This document shows positions 8,139-16,927 of a stretch of DNA of 64,000 nt, in pieces. The number at the start of each line of letters is the position of its first letter. Position 1 is the first letter of the stretch. Source of the stretch: Elusimicrobiota bacterium (GTDB taxonomy: Bacteria > Elusimicrobiota > Elusimicrobia > FEN-1173); contig JADKIY010000001.1 of assembly GCA_016722575.1 (NCBI GenBank), forward strand, positions 310,001 to 374,000, read 5' to 3'. A program made the position numbers and the translations under genes. The notes beneath the pieces were generated by a model, which saw only the letters and a list, made by a program, of their open reading frames with translations, ran no database searches and was not told where the DNA came from.

Positions 8139-9935
8139 TTAACGGGCTTTTTGAAGCCGGGCGGCGAGGGCGTCCCGTTCTTCCCGAAGGGCCGCCGGAA
8201 GCCGGTCGCCGAACTTGGCGAAAAAGCCGTCGATGTCCTGGAGCTCTTTTTCCCAATCGGCGGGGTTCACCGCCAAAAGTTCCTTCATAGCGTTCGGCCC
8301 CAGATGGTGAAGTCCTTGGGTGTTGACGGCGTCCGGGGTGGGCAGTTGCCCGATGGGCGATTCCGCGGCCGAACCGCCGCCCGCCGCCCGCTCGAGGATC
8401 CACAGCAGGACGCGGAGATTTTCCCCGTAGCCCGGCCACAGGAATTTCCCGTCGGCGCCGTGGCGGAACCAATTGACCAAAAAGATCTTGGGCGGCCGGG
8501 GAATCCGCTTCCCCATGTCCAGCCAGTGGACGAAATAGTCCGCCATGTTGTACCCGCAAAAAGGCAGCATCGCCATGGGATCCCGGCGCACCACGCCCAC
8601 CGTCCCGCCTTGCTGGGCCGCGGTCGTTTCCGAAGCCATGGTGGCGCCCATGAACACCCCGTGGTTCCAGGAGAGGCTCTGGGTCACCAGCGGCGCCAGG
8701 CGCGCCCGGCGGCCGCCGAAAATAATGGCGTCGATGGGAACGCCCCGGGGATCTTCCCAGTTGGGCGCGATGGAGGGGCATTGGGAGGCCGGCGCGGTGA
8801 ACCGGCTGTTGGGGTGGGCGGCTTTTTCCGTCGACTCGGGCGTCCAGGGGCGGCCCCGCCAATCGATGGCCTGGTCCGGCGCCGGATCGTCGTGGCCTTC
8901 CCACCAGGGGGTCCCGTCGGGGCGACGCGCGACGTTCGTGTAGATCGTGTTCCGCCGGATGCTTTCCACCGCGTTGGGGTTGGAATGGGAATTGGTGCCG
9001 GGAACGACGCCGAAAAACCCCGCCTCGGGATTGGACGCCCAAAGCCGCCCGTCCGGCCCCACCCGGAGCCAGGCGATGTCGTCTCCCACGGTCCACACTT
9101 TGTATCCCTGGTCCTCCAGGAAGTCGGGCGGCACCATCATGGCCAGGTTGGTTTTCCCGCAGGCCGAGGGGAAGGCCGCCGTGACGTAGCGGATCTCCCC
9201 TTTGGGGTTTTGAATGCCCAAAATCAGCATGTGTTCCGCGAGCCAACCTTCCTGTCGTCCGAGCGCGCTGGCGATCCGAAGGGCGAGGCATTTCTTTCCC
9301 AAGAGCGCGTTTCCCCCGTAACCCGAACCGATGCTCCAGATGGTGTTGTCCTGGGGGAAGTGACAGATAAACCGTCGGTTTTCGTCCAAATCCGCCTTGG
9401 CGTGGAGACCGCGGGTGAAACGCGGGGAATCCCCGAGTTCTTTCCAGGCCACGGCGCCCATGCGCGTCATGATCCCCATGTTCAAAACAACGTAGCGGCT
9501 GTCGGTCAATTCAACGCCGACTTTGGAAAAAGGCGACCCCGCCGGCCCCATGATAAAAGGCACGACATACATGGTTCGTCCCCGCATGCAGCCCTGGTAG
9601 ACGCCGCGCAATTTGGCGTAGGCTTCGTCCGGCGCCATCCAATTGTTCGTGGGACCGGCTTCGTCTTTGGTGGGGGTGCAAATGAAAGTGAGATGTTCCG
9701 TCCGGGCCACGTCGTTGGTGGCGGAGCGGTGAAGGTAGGCTCCGGGGTGAAGGGACTGGTTGAGCTCCTCCAGTTCGCCGTCTTTCAAACATTCCTGAAT
9801 GAGACGGCGCTTTTCGCTCTCCGAACCGTCGCACCAGACGACGCGATCGGGTTGGGTCAATTGGGCGCATTCGTCCACCCAGGCGAGAACGGTGGGGTTG
9901 GCGGTACCGCGGGGTTCGGCGATGTTCGTGGTCAT
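8139..9935 (-). CDS. pckG: phosphoenolpyruvate carboxykinase (GTP)
   Basis: GTP-dependent PEPCK converts oxaloacetate to phosphoenolpyruvate and CO2, the entry to gluconeogenesis or, in reverse, an anaplerotic step. The kinase-1 P-loop AFPSACGKTN carries the reactive hyper-conserved Cys at about residue 259, followed by GDDIAW (metal and nucleotide binding). GGRR and the NWF(R)...DG.FLWPG regions are also present. The 598-residue length fits the GTP family rather than the shorter ATP family. The start is ATG 9935, with CCGGAGGAAACG upstream. The open frame extends 50 codons further but that part does not resemble PEPCK. Its stop-side neighbour is the HHE gene; the diguanylate cyclase ends 1 bp before it. 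Confidence 0.95.
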   Translation of the reverse strand: MTTNIAEPRGTANPTVLAWVDECAQLTQPDRVVWCDGSESEKRRLIQECLKDGELEELNQSLHPGAYLHRSATNDVARTEHLTFICTPTKDEAGPTNNWMAPDEAYAKLRGVYQGCMRGRTMYVVPFIMGPAGSPFSKVGVELTDSRYVVLNMGIMTRMGAVAWKELGDSPRFTRGLHAKADLDENRRFICHFPQDNTIWSIGSGYGGNALLGKKCLALRIASALGRQEGWLAEHMLILGIQNPKGEIRYVTAAFPSACGKTNLAMMVPPDFLEDQGYKVWTVGDDIAWLRVGPDGRLWASNPEAGFFGVVPGTNSHSNPNAVESIRRNTIYTNVARRPDGTPWWEGHDDPAPDQAIDWRGRPWTPESTEKAAHPNSRFTAPASQCPSIAPNWEDPRGVPIDAIIFGGRRARLAPLVTQSLSWNHGVFMGATMASETTAAQQGGTVGVVRRDPMAMLPFCGYNMADYFVHWLDMGKRIPRPPKIFLVNWFRHGADGKFLWPGYGENLRVLLWILERAAGGGSAAESPIGQLPTPDAVNTQGLHHLGPNAMKELLAVNPADWEKELQDIDGFFAKFGDRLPAALREERDALAARLQKAR

Positions 9936-9936
9936 G

Positions 9937-10824
9937 TTACGTTTCCTCCGGAGCGATTGGGGTGTCTGATGCGGGGGTGTCGCATAAAATGGTGCAATTT
10001 TTGCCAAGGCCTTTGGAGCGGCGAAGGGCTTGGTCGGCGATGTCCAAAAAGCGCAGCACGTCGGCCCGGTGGGGAATCTCGGCAATGACGCCCACGCTCA
10101 CGGTGACGCCCACGGCGGGGCCGCCTTCCTTGGCGATGGACAAGGCTTCCACGCCTTGCCGCACGCGCTCGGCGGCCAGCATGGCTTCCCGGGCCCGGGC
10201 GTGGGGCAACATCACAAGAAACTCGTCCCCGCCGTAACGCCCGACGACGTCGGATTCCCGGACGCTTTTTTGAATCACCCGGGCGATTTGTCGAAGGACC
10301 TCGTCGCCGAAGATGTGCCCGTGGATTTCGTTGAATTGCTTGAAATTGTCGACGTCCACGAACAGGCTGGCGATGGGGGTTTTGTAACGCTCGGCCCGCC
10401 GCAACTCCTCCTCCAGTTTTTCGAGGAGGTGGCGCCGCACGTAGACCCCGGTCAAGCCGTCGGTGGCCGCCAGGTGCCGCAGACGACCCGCGGCGCGCTC
10501 CAGCAATTCGGCGCGGCTCCGTTGATCGTCCAACCGCCGACCCGCCCACAGGCCCCAGGCCGCCATGGCCAACACCGTCCCGATGGCCGCGTAAATGTAG
10601 TGCCAACCGTAGACGCGCAATTCCCAGTCAATCCAGGAATGAATGAGCCCGCGGTGGGTGAAGTAATAGCGAAAGGCCAAAAGCCCCAGCGGGGACCCGA
10701 GACCGAGAAGGGCGCCGATGTAACCGTAGCGCCGCGCCCAGGCGGAAAAGGGGGAGGAGCCGTTGCGCGCCGTCCGGGGGCCGGCGGGGGGAAAGTCGTT
10801 GGGCGGCGGGGACGGCTCGGTCAT
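9937..10824 (-). CDS. membrane-bound diguanylate cyclase (GGDEF)
   Basis: The 295-residue protein has two predicted membrane helices (about residues 36-52 and 73-94), then a coiled linker and a GGDEF domain. The active-site GGDEF motif is intact at residues 198-202. An inhibitory I-site RESD (RxxD) sits five residues before it at 189-192, so product inhibition by c-di-GMP is expected. No sensory domain is recognisable beyond the short segment between the helices. The stop lies inside the PEPCK ribosome-binding region, 1 bp from the PEPCK start, so the two genes are tightly coupled. Confidence 0.9.
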   Translation of the reverse strand: MTEPSPPPNDFPPAGPRTARNGSSPFSAWARRYGYIGALLGLGSPLGLLAFRYYFTHRGLIHSWIDWELRVYGWHYIYAAIGTVLAMAAWGLWAGRRLDDQRSRAELLERAAGRLRHLAATDGLTGVYVRRHLLEKLEEELRRAERYKTPIASLFVDVDNFKQFNEIHGHIFGDEVLRQIARVIQKSVRESDVVGRYGGDEFLVMLPHARAREAMLAAERVRQGVEALSIAKEGGPAVGVTVSVGVIAEIPHRADVLRFLDIADQALRRSKGLGKNCTILCDTPASDTPIAPEET

Positions 10825-10853
10825 AAAACGCTTAGCCGGCGCGCCGGCTTTTC

Positions 10854-11519
10854 CTAGGCGGCGACGCCCTCCACGAGTTCCTTCAAGGCGTCGGTTTTTT
10901 GGAGAACGATTTTTTTCCAGCCGGTTTTAATAAAACCGCGACGGCGAAATTGGATCAGGGTTCGAATGGCGGATTCGGGCGTGGTGCTCGCCAGTTCGGC
11001 GATGGCTTGCCGGGTGAAGGGAAGGTCGGGCCCGAATTTACTCTCGAGCCACAACAGAACCCCGGCGACCCGTCGCTCCACGGATTCCGCGCCCAGGGCC
11101 CGCATGTTTTGGGATTCCCGCATGCGGCGGCTCATGTCCCAATAAAGGGCGCGGCTGAAGGCGGGGTAGCGGTCGATCAACGCCACCACCGTGGCCATGG
11201 GGAAGCCGATGATTTCGGTGGCTTGGCCGGCGAGGGCTTCGCAGGGGTATTGGCCGGCGGCGGAACAGCCGACGCAGCCGAAAATTTCGCCCGTTTTAAG
11301 AAGTTCGACGGTCAAAGGCCGTCCGTCCCGGGCCAAGCGGGTGATTTGCACGCGTCCGCCGAGAACCAAAAACGTGAATTGGGCCCGGTCTCCTTCGTTG
11401 TACACCCGGTCGCCTTTCGGGACGGTGCTTCGGTGGGCGGCCAGAGCGAGGCGGTCCAGCTCCGCGGGGGGAAGGACATTGAAGGGCGACGTGGTCGAAA
11501 GGAAACGGCGGATGTCCAT
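10854..11519 (-). CDS. Crp/Fnr-family transcriptional regulator
   Basis: The 221-residue protein has an N-terminal cyclic-nucleotide-binding-like beta barrel (residues about 10-120), a long dimer helix, and a C-terminal winged helix-turn-helix (FTRQAIAELASTTPESAIRT). Three cysteines lie in the barrel at 82, 85 and 93 (GCVGC, then YPC). They differ in position from the N-terminal cluster ligands of FNR, so redox sensing is only a possibility. It precedes the cyclase-PEPCK genes by 30 bp on the same strand and may be co-transcribed with them. The start is ATG 11519; there is no obvious Shine-Dalgarno. Confidence 0.88.
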   Translation of the reverse strand: MDIRRFLSTTSPFNVLPPAELDRLALAAHRSTVPKGDRVYNEGDRAQFTFLVLGGRVQITRLARDGRPLTVELLKTGEIFGCVGCSAAGQYPCEALAGQATEIIGFPMATVVALIDRYPAFSRALYWDMSRRMRESQNMRALGAESVERRVAGVLLWLESKFGPDLPFTRQAIAELASTTPESAIRTLIQFRRRGFIKTGWKKIVLQKTDALKELVEGVAA

Positions 11520-11573
11520 GGAAACCCCATGATAGCATTTCCGACCAAACCCCCGAAAAACCCCGGGGTCGGA

Positions 11574-12785
11574 TTAACGGGAACGGCGAAGAGGGCGGTT
11601 GCGTCCGGCGAAGATGCGTTGCCAGCCGGACACGGGTTTTGGGCCTTCCAGTTTGGGGGTGACCTTGTAGGGGAAATTGGGAAGCATGGCCCGGGGGAAG
11701 GTCAGGCCGGTGAAACGTTCGATGTCGCTGACGTGCACTTGTTCCACCGGATCCATCAGCGTGATGGCGTCGCCCACGCCGTAGGCCCGGGCGGTCCGGC
11801 CGACGCGGTGGACGTAATCCTCCGGGTGTTGGGGCACGTCGTAATTGATGACGTGGGAAATCCCTTTAACGTCGATGCCCCGGGCCGCGATGTCGGTGGC
11901 CACGAGAATCTGGGATTTGCCCTCTCGGAAATTTTCCATGGCGTCGGTGCGTTCCCGCTGGGTGCGGTTGGAATGAAGAACCTCGACGCGGTAGCCCGCC
12001 TTGTCCAGGGAAGAGGCCAGCCGGTCCGCCCGATCTTTGGTGCGGGTGAAGGCGAGCACGGAACGCATCTCCGTGTTTTTGAGGAGCGTCAGCAACAGAT
12101 CGATTTTTTGCTCCTGCACCACGGGGTACAAGACCTGGCTGATGCCCTCCGCGAGGGTGGCGGGGCGGGCGACTTCGACCCGGACGGGGTCTTTCAAGGT
12201 GAAGGCGGCGACTCGTTCCACGTCGGGGACCAGGGTGGCGGAAAACAAGAGCGTCTGGCGCTCCTTGGGTACGTAATGCAAGATGGCCCGAATGTCGGGC
12301 AAAAAGCCCATGTCCAACATGCGATCCGCTTCGTCCATGACCAGATGGTCGACGGTGGTCAACCGAAAAGCCCGGTTTTCCAGATGGTCCAACAGTCGGC
12401 CCGGGGTGGCCACCATGATTTCGGCGCCCTCGGAAACCGCCCGGCGCTGTTGGTCGTACCCCACGCCGCCGATGACGGTCGCGACTTTAAAAGAGGTGAA
12501 ACGTCCCACGTCCCGAAAGGTTTGCTCGACCTGGGAGGCCAATTCGCGGGTCGGAACCAAAACCAGAAGACGAAGGCCGGGGGAAGGTTTTCGAAGCAGG
12601 TGATCTAAAATTGGAAGGGCGAAGGCCCCGGTTTTGCCGCTGCCGGTTTGGGCCGCGCCCAGGACGTCTCGGCCCTCCAGGATCAGCGGCACGGCTTCCC
12701 GTTGAATGGGGGTTGGATCCGTCCAGCCCAGGGCTTCCACGGCGCGGACGAGATCGGGATGCAAATTGATGTCGAGAAAGGACAT
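11574..12785 (-). CDS. DEAD-box ATP-dependent RNA helicase (RhlE/SrmB type)
   Basis: A superfamily 2 RNA helicase core of 403 residues: Q motif (TPIQREAVP), motif I AQTGSGKTG, Ia PTRELASQ, motif II DEAD in VMDEADRMLDMGF, motif III SAT, then the second RecA domain with ATDIAARGIDV and HRVGRTARA. The C-terminal tail is short and basic (GRNRPLRRSR), as in RhlE-type proteins acting in ribosome assembly and mRNA turnover. The start is ATG 12785. It stands alone between the Crp-like and VgrG-like genes. Confidence 0.93.
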   Translation of the reverse strand: MSFLDINLHPDLVRAVEALGWTDPTPIQREAVPLILEGRDVLGAAQTGSGKTGAFALPILDHLLRKPSPGLRLLVLVPTRELASQVEQTFRDVGRFTSFKVATVIGGVGYDQQRRAVSEGAEIMVATPGRLLDHLENRAFRLTTVDHLVMDEADRMLDMGFLPDIRAILHYVPKERQTLLFSATLVPDVERVAAFTLKDPVRVEVARPATLAEGISQVLYPVVQEQKIDLLLTLLKNTEMRSVLAFTRTKDRADRLASSLDKAGYRVEVLHSNRTQRERTDAMENFREGKSQILVATDIAARGIDVKGISHVINYDVPQHPEDYVHRVGRTARAYGVGDAITLMDPVEQVHVSDIERFTGLTFPRAMLPNFPYKVTPKLEGPKPVSGWQRIFAGRNRPLRRSR

Positions 12786-12844
12786 GAAGAGAGATTATTT
12801 CATTTTCCGAGGAATTCGGGGGACGAAAAAACGTTTCCCGGAAT

Positions 12845-14251
12845 TCAGCGTTCCGCGGGGGGTGGAGCCACGGCCGTGACGACGGGCCGATCGGGGTCCC
12901 CCGCCATAAATTCGACGATGACCCGATCGCCGGGACGCGGCGGCGGGGTTAACAAACTGGGCGCCCAAACGGGATTGGCGGGTCCCCCCAAAACGGGATC
13001 GTTCCAGAAGAAGAGAATTTGAACCCGGGGGCCGTCGAGCGCGACGACGCGCGCGACGTCGATCCCCTGGGCCAACGGTTTGGGCGTGTTCCGACGGGGA
13101 CGGAAAGGCGTGTCGGCGGGAATCGCGGACAGGGACATTTGGGATTTCAAACCCACGGGCGGAAGGGCGTCGAGCGGGGAAGCCTCCTCCTCGTTGTTTT
13201 CCTCCGGCGGGGGTTCGACCAAAGTCCACTGGTGGTTGGTCTCCGTCACCCAATAAGACGTATTTTGCCGTGGGTCGGGGTGGCCTTTCAGACGAAAACG
13301 GTCCCCCGCCGAAAGGGATGTTGGGTTGCCCGAAGCCGACACCACCGCCCGGGCGGCGCGATTCTCCTCGAGGCGGAGCCGGGCGTACCCCCCCGCCTCG
13401 GCGGGCGTCAAGCGGGTGTCCAATACATCCCGGACAATCCGGGGGTCGTTTTTCTCCTCTTTCTCGCCCGTCGCGCCCGCGACGACCGGGGAGGCGGCGT
13501 CGACCCCGTAGTCCATCAGGGTGTACCCGCTGGACACCGTTTCAAATTTCTCCACCCAGCGGTCCAGGCCGGCGTCGCCGGACGCACGTTCCTTGAAAAT
13601 CACCGCTTCGCCCGGGTCGGATGGAATTCGATCCGTGATGATCATCCGTTGTCCTTCCGGAGCGTCCCTGAAAAAATAAAAAAGCCCTTCTTCCTCCATG
13701 AGACGCGAGACGAAATTAAAGTCCGTTTCGCGGTACTGGCACACCAACGCCCGCCGCGGGGGGGGCGAACGAAGTTCAAAGGCGAAAAGGGCTTGGGGCC
13801 ACCGGTGGAAGACGGCTTGAAGAATCTCCGGCACGGTTTGGTTTTGAAACACCGCCTCGTTGGCGGATTTGGTCAGCCGGTGGAGCCAGGGGGCCGCTTC
13901 CAATAAAACGAGAGGCGTTTCCTCCAGGTTGGTTTCGCGCGTGACCGAAATTAAATAGCCGTGCAACCGCCGGGGGGCTTCCGGGGGATTGGTGAGAAGA
14001 AAACTCACCTCCTGCCCGACGAACCGCTCGGGACGGAAATCCCCGAGAGACTCGCCCGTCACACGAAGTTCCGGCAGGCGGCTCACGCCGTCGATCCGGC
14101 CGATGGCTTGGACGCGAAATTTTCCAGCGGGGGCGTTTTCCCATTCGAGGGAGGGCAAAACGACCCAGGGCGCGGGGTTCTTGGCCGCCGAGGCCGCTCC
14201 GGCCAGGGCCAGCGTCAGGAAAACGGGAGTGCGAAGGGGAAGTCGGCGCAC
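12845..14251 (-). CDS. VgrG-like spike protein with a Sec signal peptide
   Basis: The 468-residue protein carries the hallmark VgrG/gp27 block CQYRETDFNFVSRLMEEEGLFYFF (quoted as two parts: CQYRETDFNF and VSRLMEEEGLFYFF). A trunk-like region follows (LRLEENRAARAVVSASG, then AGDRFRLKGHPD). An OB-fold gp5-like region comes next (ARVVALDGPRVQILFFWND, then PGDRVIVEFMAGDPDRPVV). It lacks the long C-terminal beta-helix and any effector tail. Unusually, the N-terminus is a convincing Sec signal: basic start, hydrophobic VFLTLALAGA, and an ASA cleavage site near residue 23. Family VgrGs are cytoplasmic and carry none. No type VI or contractile-injection genes are adjacent. The start is a GTG at 14251. 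Confidence 0.72.
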   Translation of the reverse strand: MRRLPLRTPVFLTLALAGAASAAKNPAPWVVLPSLEWENAPAGKFRVQAIGRIDGVSRLPELRVTGESLGDFRPERFVGQEVSFLLTNPPEAPRRLHGYLISVTRETNLEETPLVLLEAAPWLHRLTKSANEAVFQNQTVPEILQAVFHRWPQALFAFELRSPPPRRALVCQYRETDFNFVSRLMEEEGLFYFFRDAPEGQRMIITDRIPSDPGEAVIFKERASGDAGLDRWVEKFETVSSGYTLMDYGVDAASPVVAGATGEKEEKNDPRIVRDVLDTRLTPAEAGGYARLRLEENRAARAVVSASGNPTSLSAGDRFRLKGHPDPRQNTSYWVTETNHQWTLVEPPPEENNEEEASPLDALPPVGLKSQMSLSAIPADTPFRPRRNTPKPLAQGIDVARVVALDGPRVQILFFWNDPVLGGPANPVWAPSLLTPPPRPGDRVIVEFMAGDPDRPVVTAVAPPPAER

Positions 14252-14399
14252 GGGGTTAAGAGCGCGGATCGGCGGCGGGCTGTTGTGAATTCATCAGCGA
14301 AGGGGGGCGGAGCGCATTTTTTCGATAAAAAAACGATATTTCAAACCGCGCCGCCGGGGGACGAAGCGTTCGGGTTGGCAAAAAGAGCTATCACAAACC

Positions 14400-14441
14400 G
14401 CGCCGCCCCTTCCTACAAACAGGGACGGCGCCTAGCGGCGC
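14400..14441. repeat. dispersed repeat with stem-loop (CAAACAGGGACGG type), copy 1
   Basis: The stretch contains CCTTCCTACAAACAGGGACG followed by the perfect hairpin GGCGCC-TAGC-GGCGCC. Nearly the same arrangement recurs at 25657-25694 and, in part, at 25711-25790. It overlaps the last codons of the gene ending at 14432. The rest of the 180-bp intergenic region (14252-14431) holds a short duplicated string CAAACCGCGCCGCC (about 14344 and 14395) and an A-rich patch, with no gene seen. Confidence 0.5.
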
Positions 14442-15043
14442 CTAAATTCGACGTACCAGCCGTCGTTGAGGGAGGCGTAGGTGGGGCGGGCGTTGCGTTC
14501 GGCGGCGTCCCAGGCGAGCAGGGGTTCGGGAGGGCGCTGGGAAAAAACGATGTTGGTGGCGGGGCCCCGCCCCTGGGGATCGGGAAAGAGGAAGACGGTG
14601 CCACGCAGGGGGGCTCCCAAAACGTTTTGGCGGGCCACCCGGTAGGCGCCGACGCGGCCCAAAAGCGCCAGATACCGTTCGTAACGTTCCAGTGGAAGCC
14701 CGGCGGCTTCCAACATTTCCCGGCGGCTGTACGCCACGAACCGCCGGTCCGACGCGGTCCAGGATCCGTCGAAGAGCCAATACTCGCCCACGTTGTCCAC
14801 GCCGATGGACGCCAGGGACGGCTCCGCGGCGATCATGTCCCGGAGGCGAACGAAATCCGCGCGCCGCGCGTTGAAATGGCGCCGAAGCTGGTCGGCGCCG
14901 GAGGAGCGAAACGGCAACAGGAAATAGGCGGCCCCCACCGCGGCCGCGGCCAGCAAAAGGCCCCGGGCGACGCGCCGGGGGGCGGAAACGGGACGGACGG
15001 CGACGGTCGGTCGGGAAGAGCGGAAGAAAAGGCGTCGGGCCAT
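14432..15043 (-). CDS. membrane-anchored protein of unknown function
   Basis: I do not recognise this 203-residue protein. It starts with an Arg-rich cytoplasmic segment, then a single hydrophobic helix (VARGLLLAAAAVGAAYFLLPF, about residues 25-45), then a roughly 150-residue soluble domain. That domain contains FDGSWTASDRRFVAYSRREML and NVLGAPLRGTVFLFPD. It is predicted to be anchored in the inner membrane with its domain in the periplasm. It lies 3 bp after the small gene ending at 15047 and shares that gene's promoter (15449-15477), so the two probably act together. Confidence 0.6.
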   Translation of the reverse strand: MARRLFFRSSRPTVAVRPVSAPRRVARGLLLAAAAVGAAYFLLPFRSSGADQLRRHFNARRADFVRLRDMIAAEPSLASIGVDNVGEYWLFDGSWTASDRRFVAYSRREMLEAAGLPLERYERYLALLGRVGAYRVARQNVLGAPLRGTVFLFPDPQGRGPATNIVFSQRPPEPLLAWDAAERNARPTYASLNDGWYVEFRRR

Positions 15044-15046
15044 GGG

Positions 15047-15358
15047 TTATCGGGCCGGCAACCGGCCGACCGTCGGTTGGAGGCGCACTTTGCGGCACCA
15101 GTGCAGGGATTCCCCGGGGCGCTCGCGCTCCACGGCGGCCATGGCGTGCACGGCGGTGCGGAAGAGGCGGCGACGTCCCGCGTCGTCGACCCACACGGCG
15201 GTTTCCCGGCGCGCGAGGTTTCGGGTGGGTCCCGCGGCCACGTGCCAGCCGCCCCGACCGCGGATCACCTCCACGGTGGCGCAGCCGTCCAGATCGCCGA
15301 AGGAGACCTTCCCGACGACGGTAAAAAAGACGATTTGGCGTTCCAAGGAGCTGTTCAT
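15047..15358 (-). CDS. small protein of unknown function
   Basis: A 103-residue protein, not recognised. It is mostly beta-strand-like (RQIVFFTVVGKVSFGDL, CATVEVIRGRGGWHV), with a single short basic C-terminus and no signal peptide or membrane helix. ATG 15358 is chosen; a TTG at 15373 would add five residues. Neither has a clear Shine-Dalgarno. It is the first gene after a strong promoter and is separated by 3 bp from the downstream membrane-anchored gene. Confidence 0.55.
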   Translation of the reverse strand: MNSSLERQIVFFTVVGKVSFGDLDGCATVEVIRGRGGWHVAAGPTRNLARRETAVWVDDAGRRRLFRTAVHAMAAVERERPGESLHWCRKVRLQPTVGRLPAR

Positions 15359-15448
15359 GGGTTTAAACGACAACGCCCCGGGCCGCGGCGCGGCGGTCGG
15401 GGCGAATTTTCAACGGCCAACCTATGGTATGGCCTTCCATTGGGACAC

Positions 15449-15477
15449 AATATATATAGCCCCCGCCCCGTTGTCAA
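15449..15477 (-). promoter_or_regulatory. sigma70-type promoter for the 15358-14432 gene pair
   Basis: On the minus strand there is a perfect -35 TTGACA (15477-15472), a 17-bp spacer and a -10 TATATT (15454-15449) inside a TATATATATT run. The -35 overlaps the stop codon of the upstream glucoamylase-fold gene. Transcription would start about 80 nt before ATG 15358, leaving a leader of unknown role. Confidence 0.75.
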
Positions 15478-16784
15478 CGTCCCGTCGGCGGGGGCAGCAG
15501 GGGCTCCGCGTCTCGGCGGCGGTATTCGGCGGGCGACGCCGGGTCCCCCGTGAAATCCGGTATGGCTTCCACCCCCCGCCGCACCGTCGGCTCCAGGGCG
15601 ACGGCTTTCCAGACGATCCCGTCGTGCAACGCGTTGGCCAGGGACAAAAACAGCATGCCCTGATCCAGACTTAAATAGTTGGCCGACACGTCGCCGGTTT
15701 TCCAATTGAGGCTGTCCCGGAAACCGAAAGCCCATCGGCGGCCGGTTTCGTCTTCCCAGGGGGCCCGGGCGCCCCCTTTTTCCAGCCGGCGCAAATTTTC
15801 CGCGGCTTGCCGCGGATAGTAGGGGGCCGCCAGGCCCGACGCGTGGGGCGTCACGACCGCGTCTTCGATGTGGCCCCACCCCAGATAGGTTTTTCCGTCC
15901 GGGCTCTCGCAGGCGGACCAGCCCCAGACCGGCGACCCCAAAAAACGCGCGTGCAAGGTTTGAGCCCAGGCAAAATCCGCCGCGGCGCGCCCCAGCACCG
16001 ATGGTTTTTCGTCCAGGAACAGCCCCGAAATCGTTTGCATGAAAAGCCCGCCGCCCTGCCACCCGGGAACAAAATAGGAAAGGCCGTATTTTTTTTCTCG
16101 ATCGTGATTCAAGGCGTACCAACTTTCGGAGGGAATTTGACCCCGCCCGATGCCGTAGACGTAGCCGAACCGGGTGTCGGCGCCCACGAAGCTGTAGTAC
16201 CAGTCCCACCCCTTTTGCCGCACATCAAAGTCTTTTCGGTCCCGCCGCCAACCGCCTTTTAGCCAGCGGCGTCCGGGGTCGTAAAGGCCGCCCCAATCCA
16301 TGGGTTGAAGGACGTCGTCGACCGTGGGTCCGTAATCCGGAAACACCCCTTTGACCACCAAGAGGCCGGCCACGAGATGGGACAAATGATCCACCGTGGA
16401 AAACTGGTTTTCCGTCGGTTCCAGCGTTTCCGCGTTGATCCAGGTGACGGGGAATCCATACCCCCACCGTTCGATTTTAGACAGGCTGGCCAACGCCCGG
16501 TCCAGCCGCGCCCGGGCTTCGGCGTCGCTGAGAAGTCCGGTGCGGGCGGCCACCGCCGTGGCCGCGAGGTAAAGGCCGATGTTGGTGAGCGAGGTGGCGG
16601 GCGGCCGTCGGGCGGAATCGTAGGGCAAGCCCGTGCCGTCGCTGACGAAATGGGCGAGACAGGCCCAGGTGTCCCGGTAGACGCCTTTTAAATACCGTCG
16701 GTCCCGGTGGGAAAGTTCGGCCCGAGCCGTACCGGTTCCGAGCAGGAGGAACGCCAGAGCGAAGGAGGGAAGGCGGGGTTTCAT
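15474..16784 (-). CDS. secreted glucoamylase-fold protein (PF10091/GH144-like)
   Basis: The 436-residue protein starts with a Sec signal (hydrophobic PSFALAFLLLGTGTARA, cleavage near residue 22). It continues as an alpha/alpha-toroid of the glycoamylase-like family. Family features are TGLPYDS, PPATSLTNIGLYLAATAVAA, FSTVDHLSHLVAGLL, GWDWYYSFVGADTRFGY and SGLAAPYYPRQAAENLRRLE. Members include beta-1,2-glucanases (GH144), so a periplasmic or outer-surface role in glucan breakdown is plausible; the exact substrate cannot be read. The same fold is embedded in the large secreted protein at 19390-23376. The start is ATG 16784; serS ends 143 bp upstream of it. Confidence 0.75.
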   Translation of the reverse strand: MKPRLPSFALAFLLLGTGTARAELSHRDRRYLKGVYRDTWACLAHFVSDGTGLPYDSARRPPATSLTNIGLYLAATAVAARTGLLSDAEARARLDRALASLSKIERWGYGFPVTWINAETLEPTENQFSTVDHLSHLVAGLLVVKGVFPDYGPTVDDVLQPMDWGGLYDPGRRWLKGGWRRDRKDFDVRQKGWDWYYSFVGADTRFGYVYGIGRGQIPSESWYALNHDREKKYGLSYFVPGWQGGGLFMQTISGLFLDEKPSVLGRAAADFAWAQTLHARFLGSPVWGWSACESPDGKTYLGWGHIEDAVVTPHASGLAAPYYPRQAAENLRRLEKGGARAPWEDETGRRWAFGFRDSLNWKTGDVSANYLSLDQGMLFLSLANALHDGIVWKAVALEPTVRRGVEAIPDFTGDPASPAEYRRRDAEPLLPPPTGR

Positions 16785-16927
16785 GGCGCGCGGTGGCCCG
16801 GGGCACCGACGACGTTTTCCCGGAATCCGGCCCCGCCAGAGAAAAAGAGGACGGCGGCGGAATCGACCCCGGCGATTTTTATTCCCATGGGACCTCCGGG
16901 ATTCTTGAGAGGAAAAGCCGGCTGAGT

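Noticed and set aside
8100..12608. Long plus-strand open frames opposite PEPCK, cyclase, Crp and the helicase
   Set aside because: They mirror the minus-strand genes, have low-complexity Gly/Val/Arg composition and no family features.
12845..14251. A type VI secretion locus
   Set aside because: Only the VgrG-like protein is present, with a Sec signal; no Hcp, sheath, baseplate or ATPase genes occur in the window.
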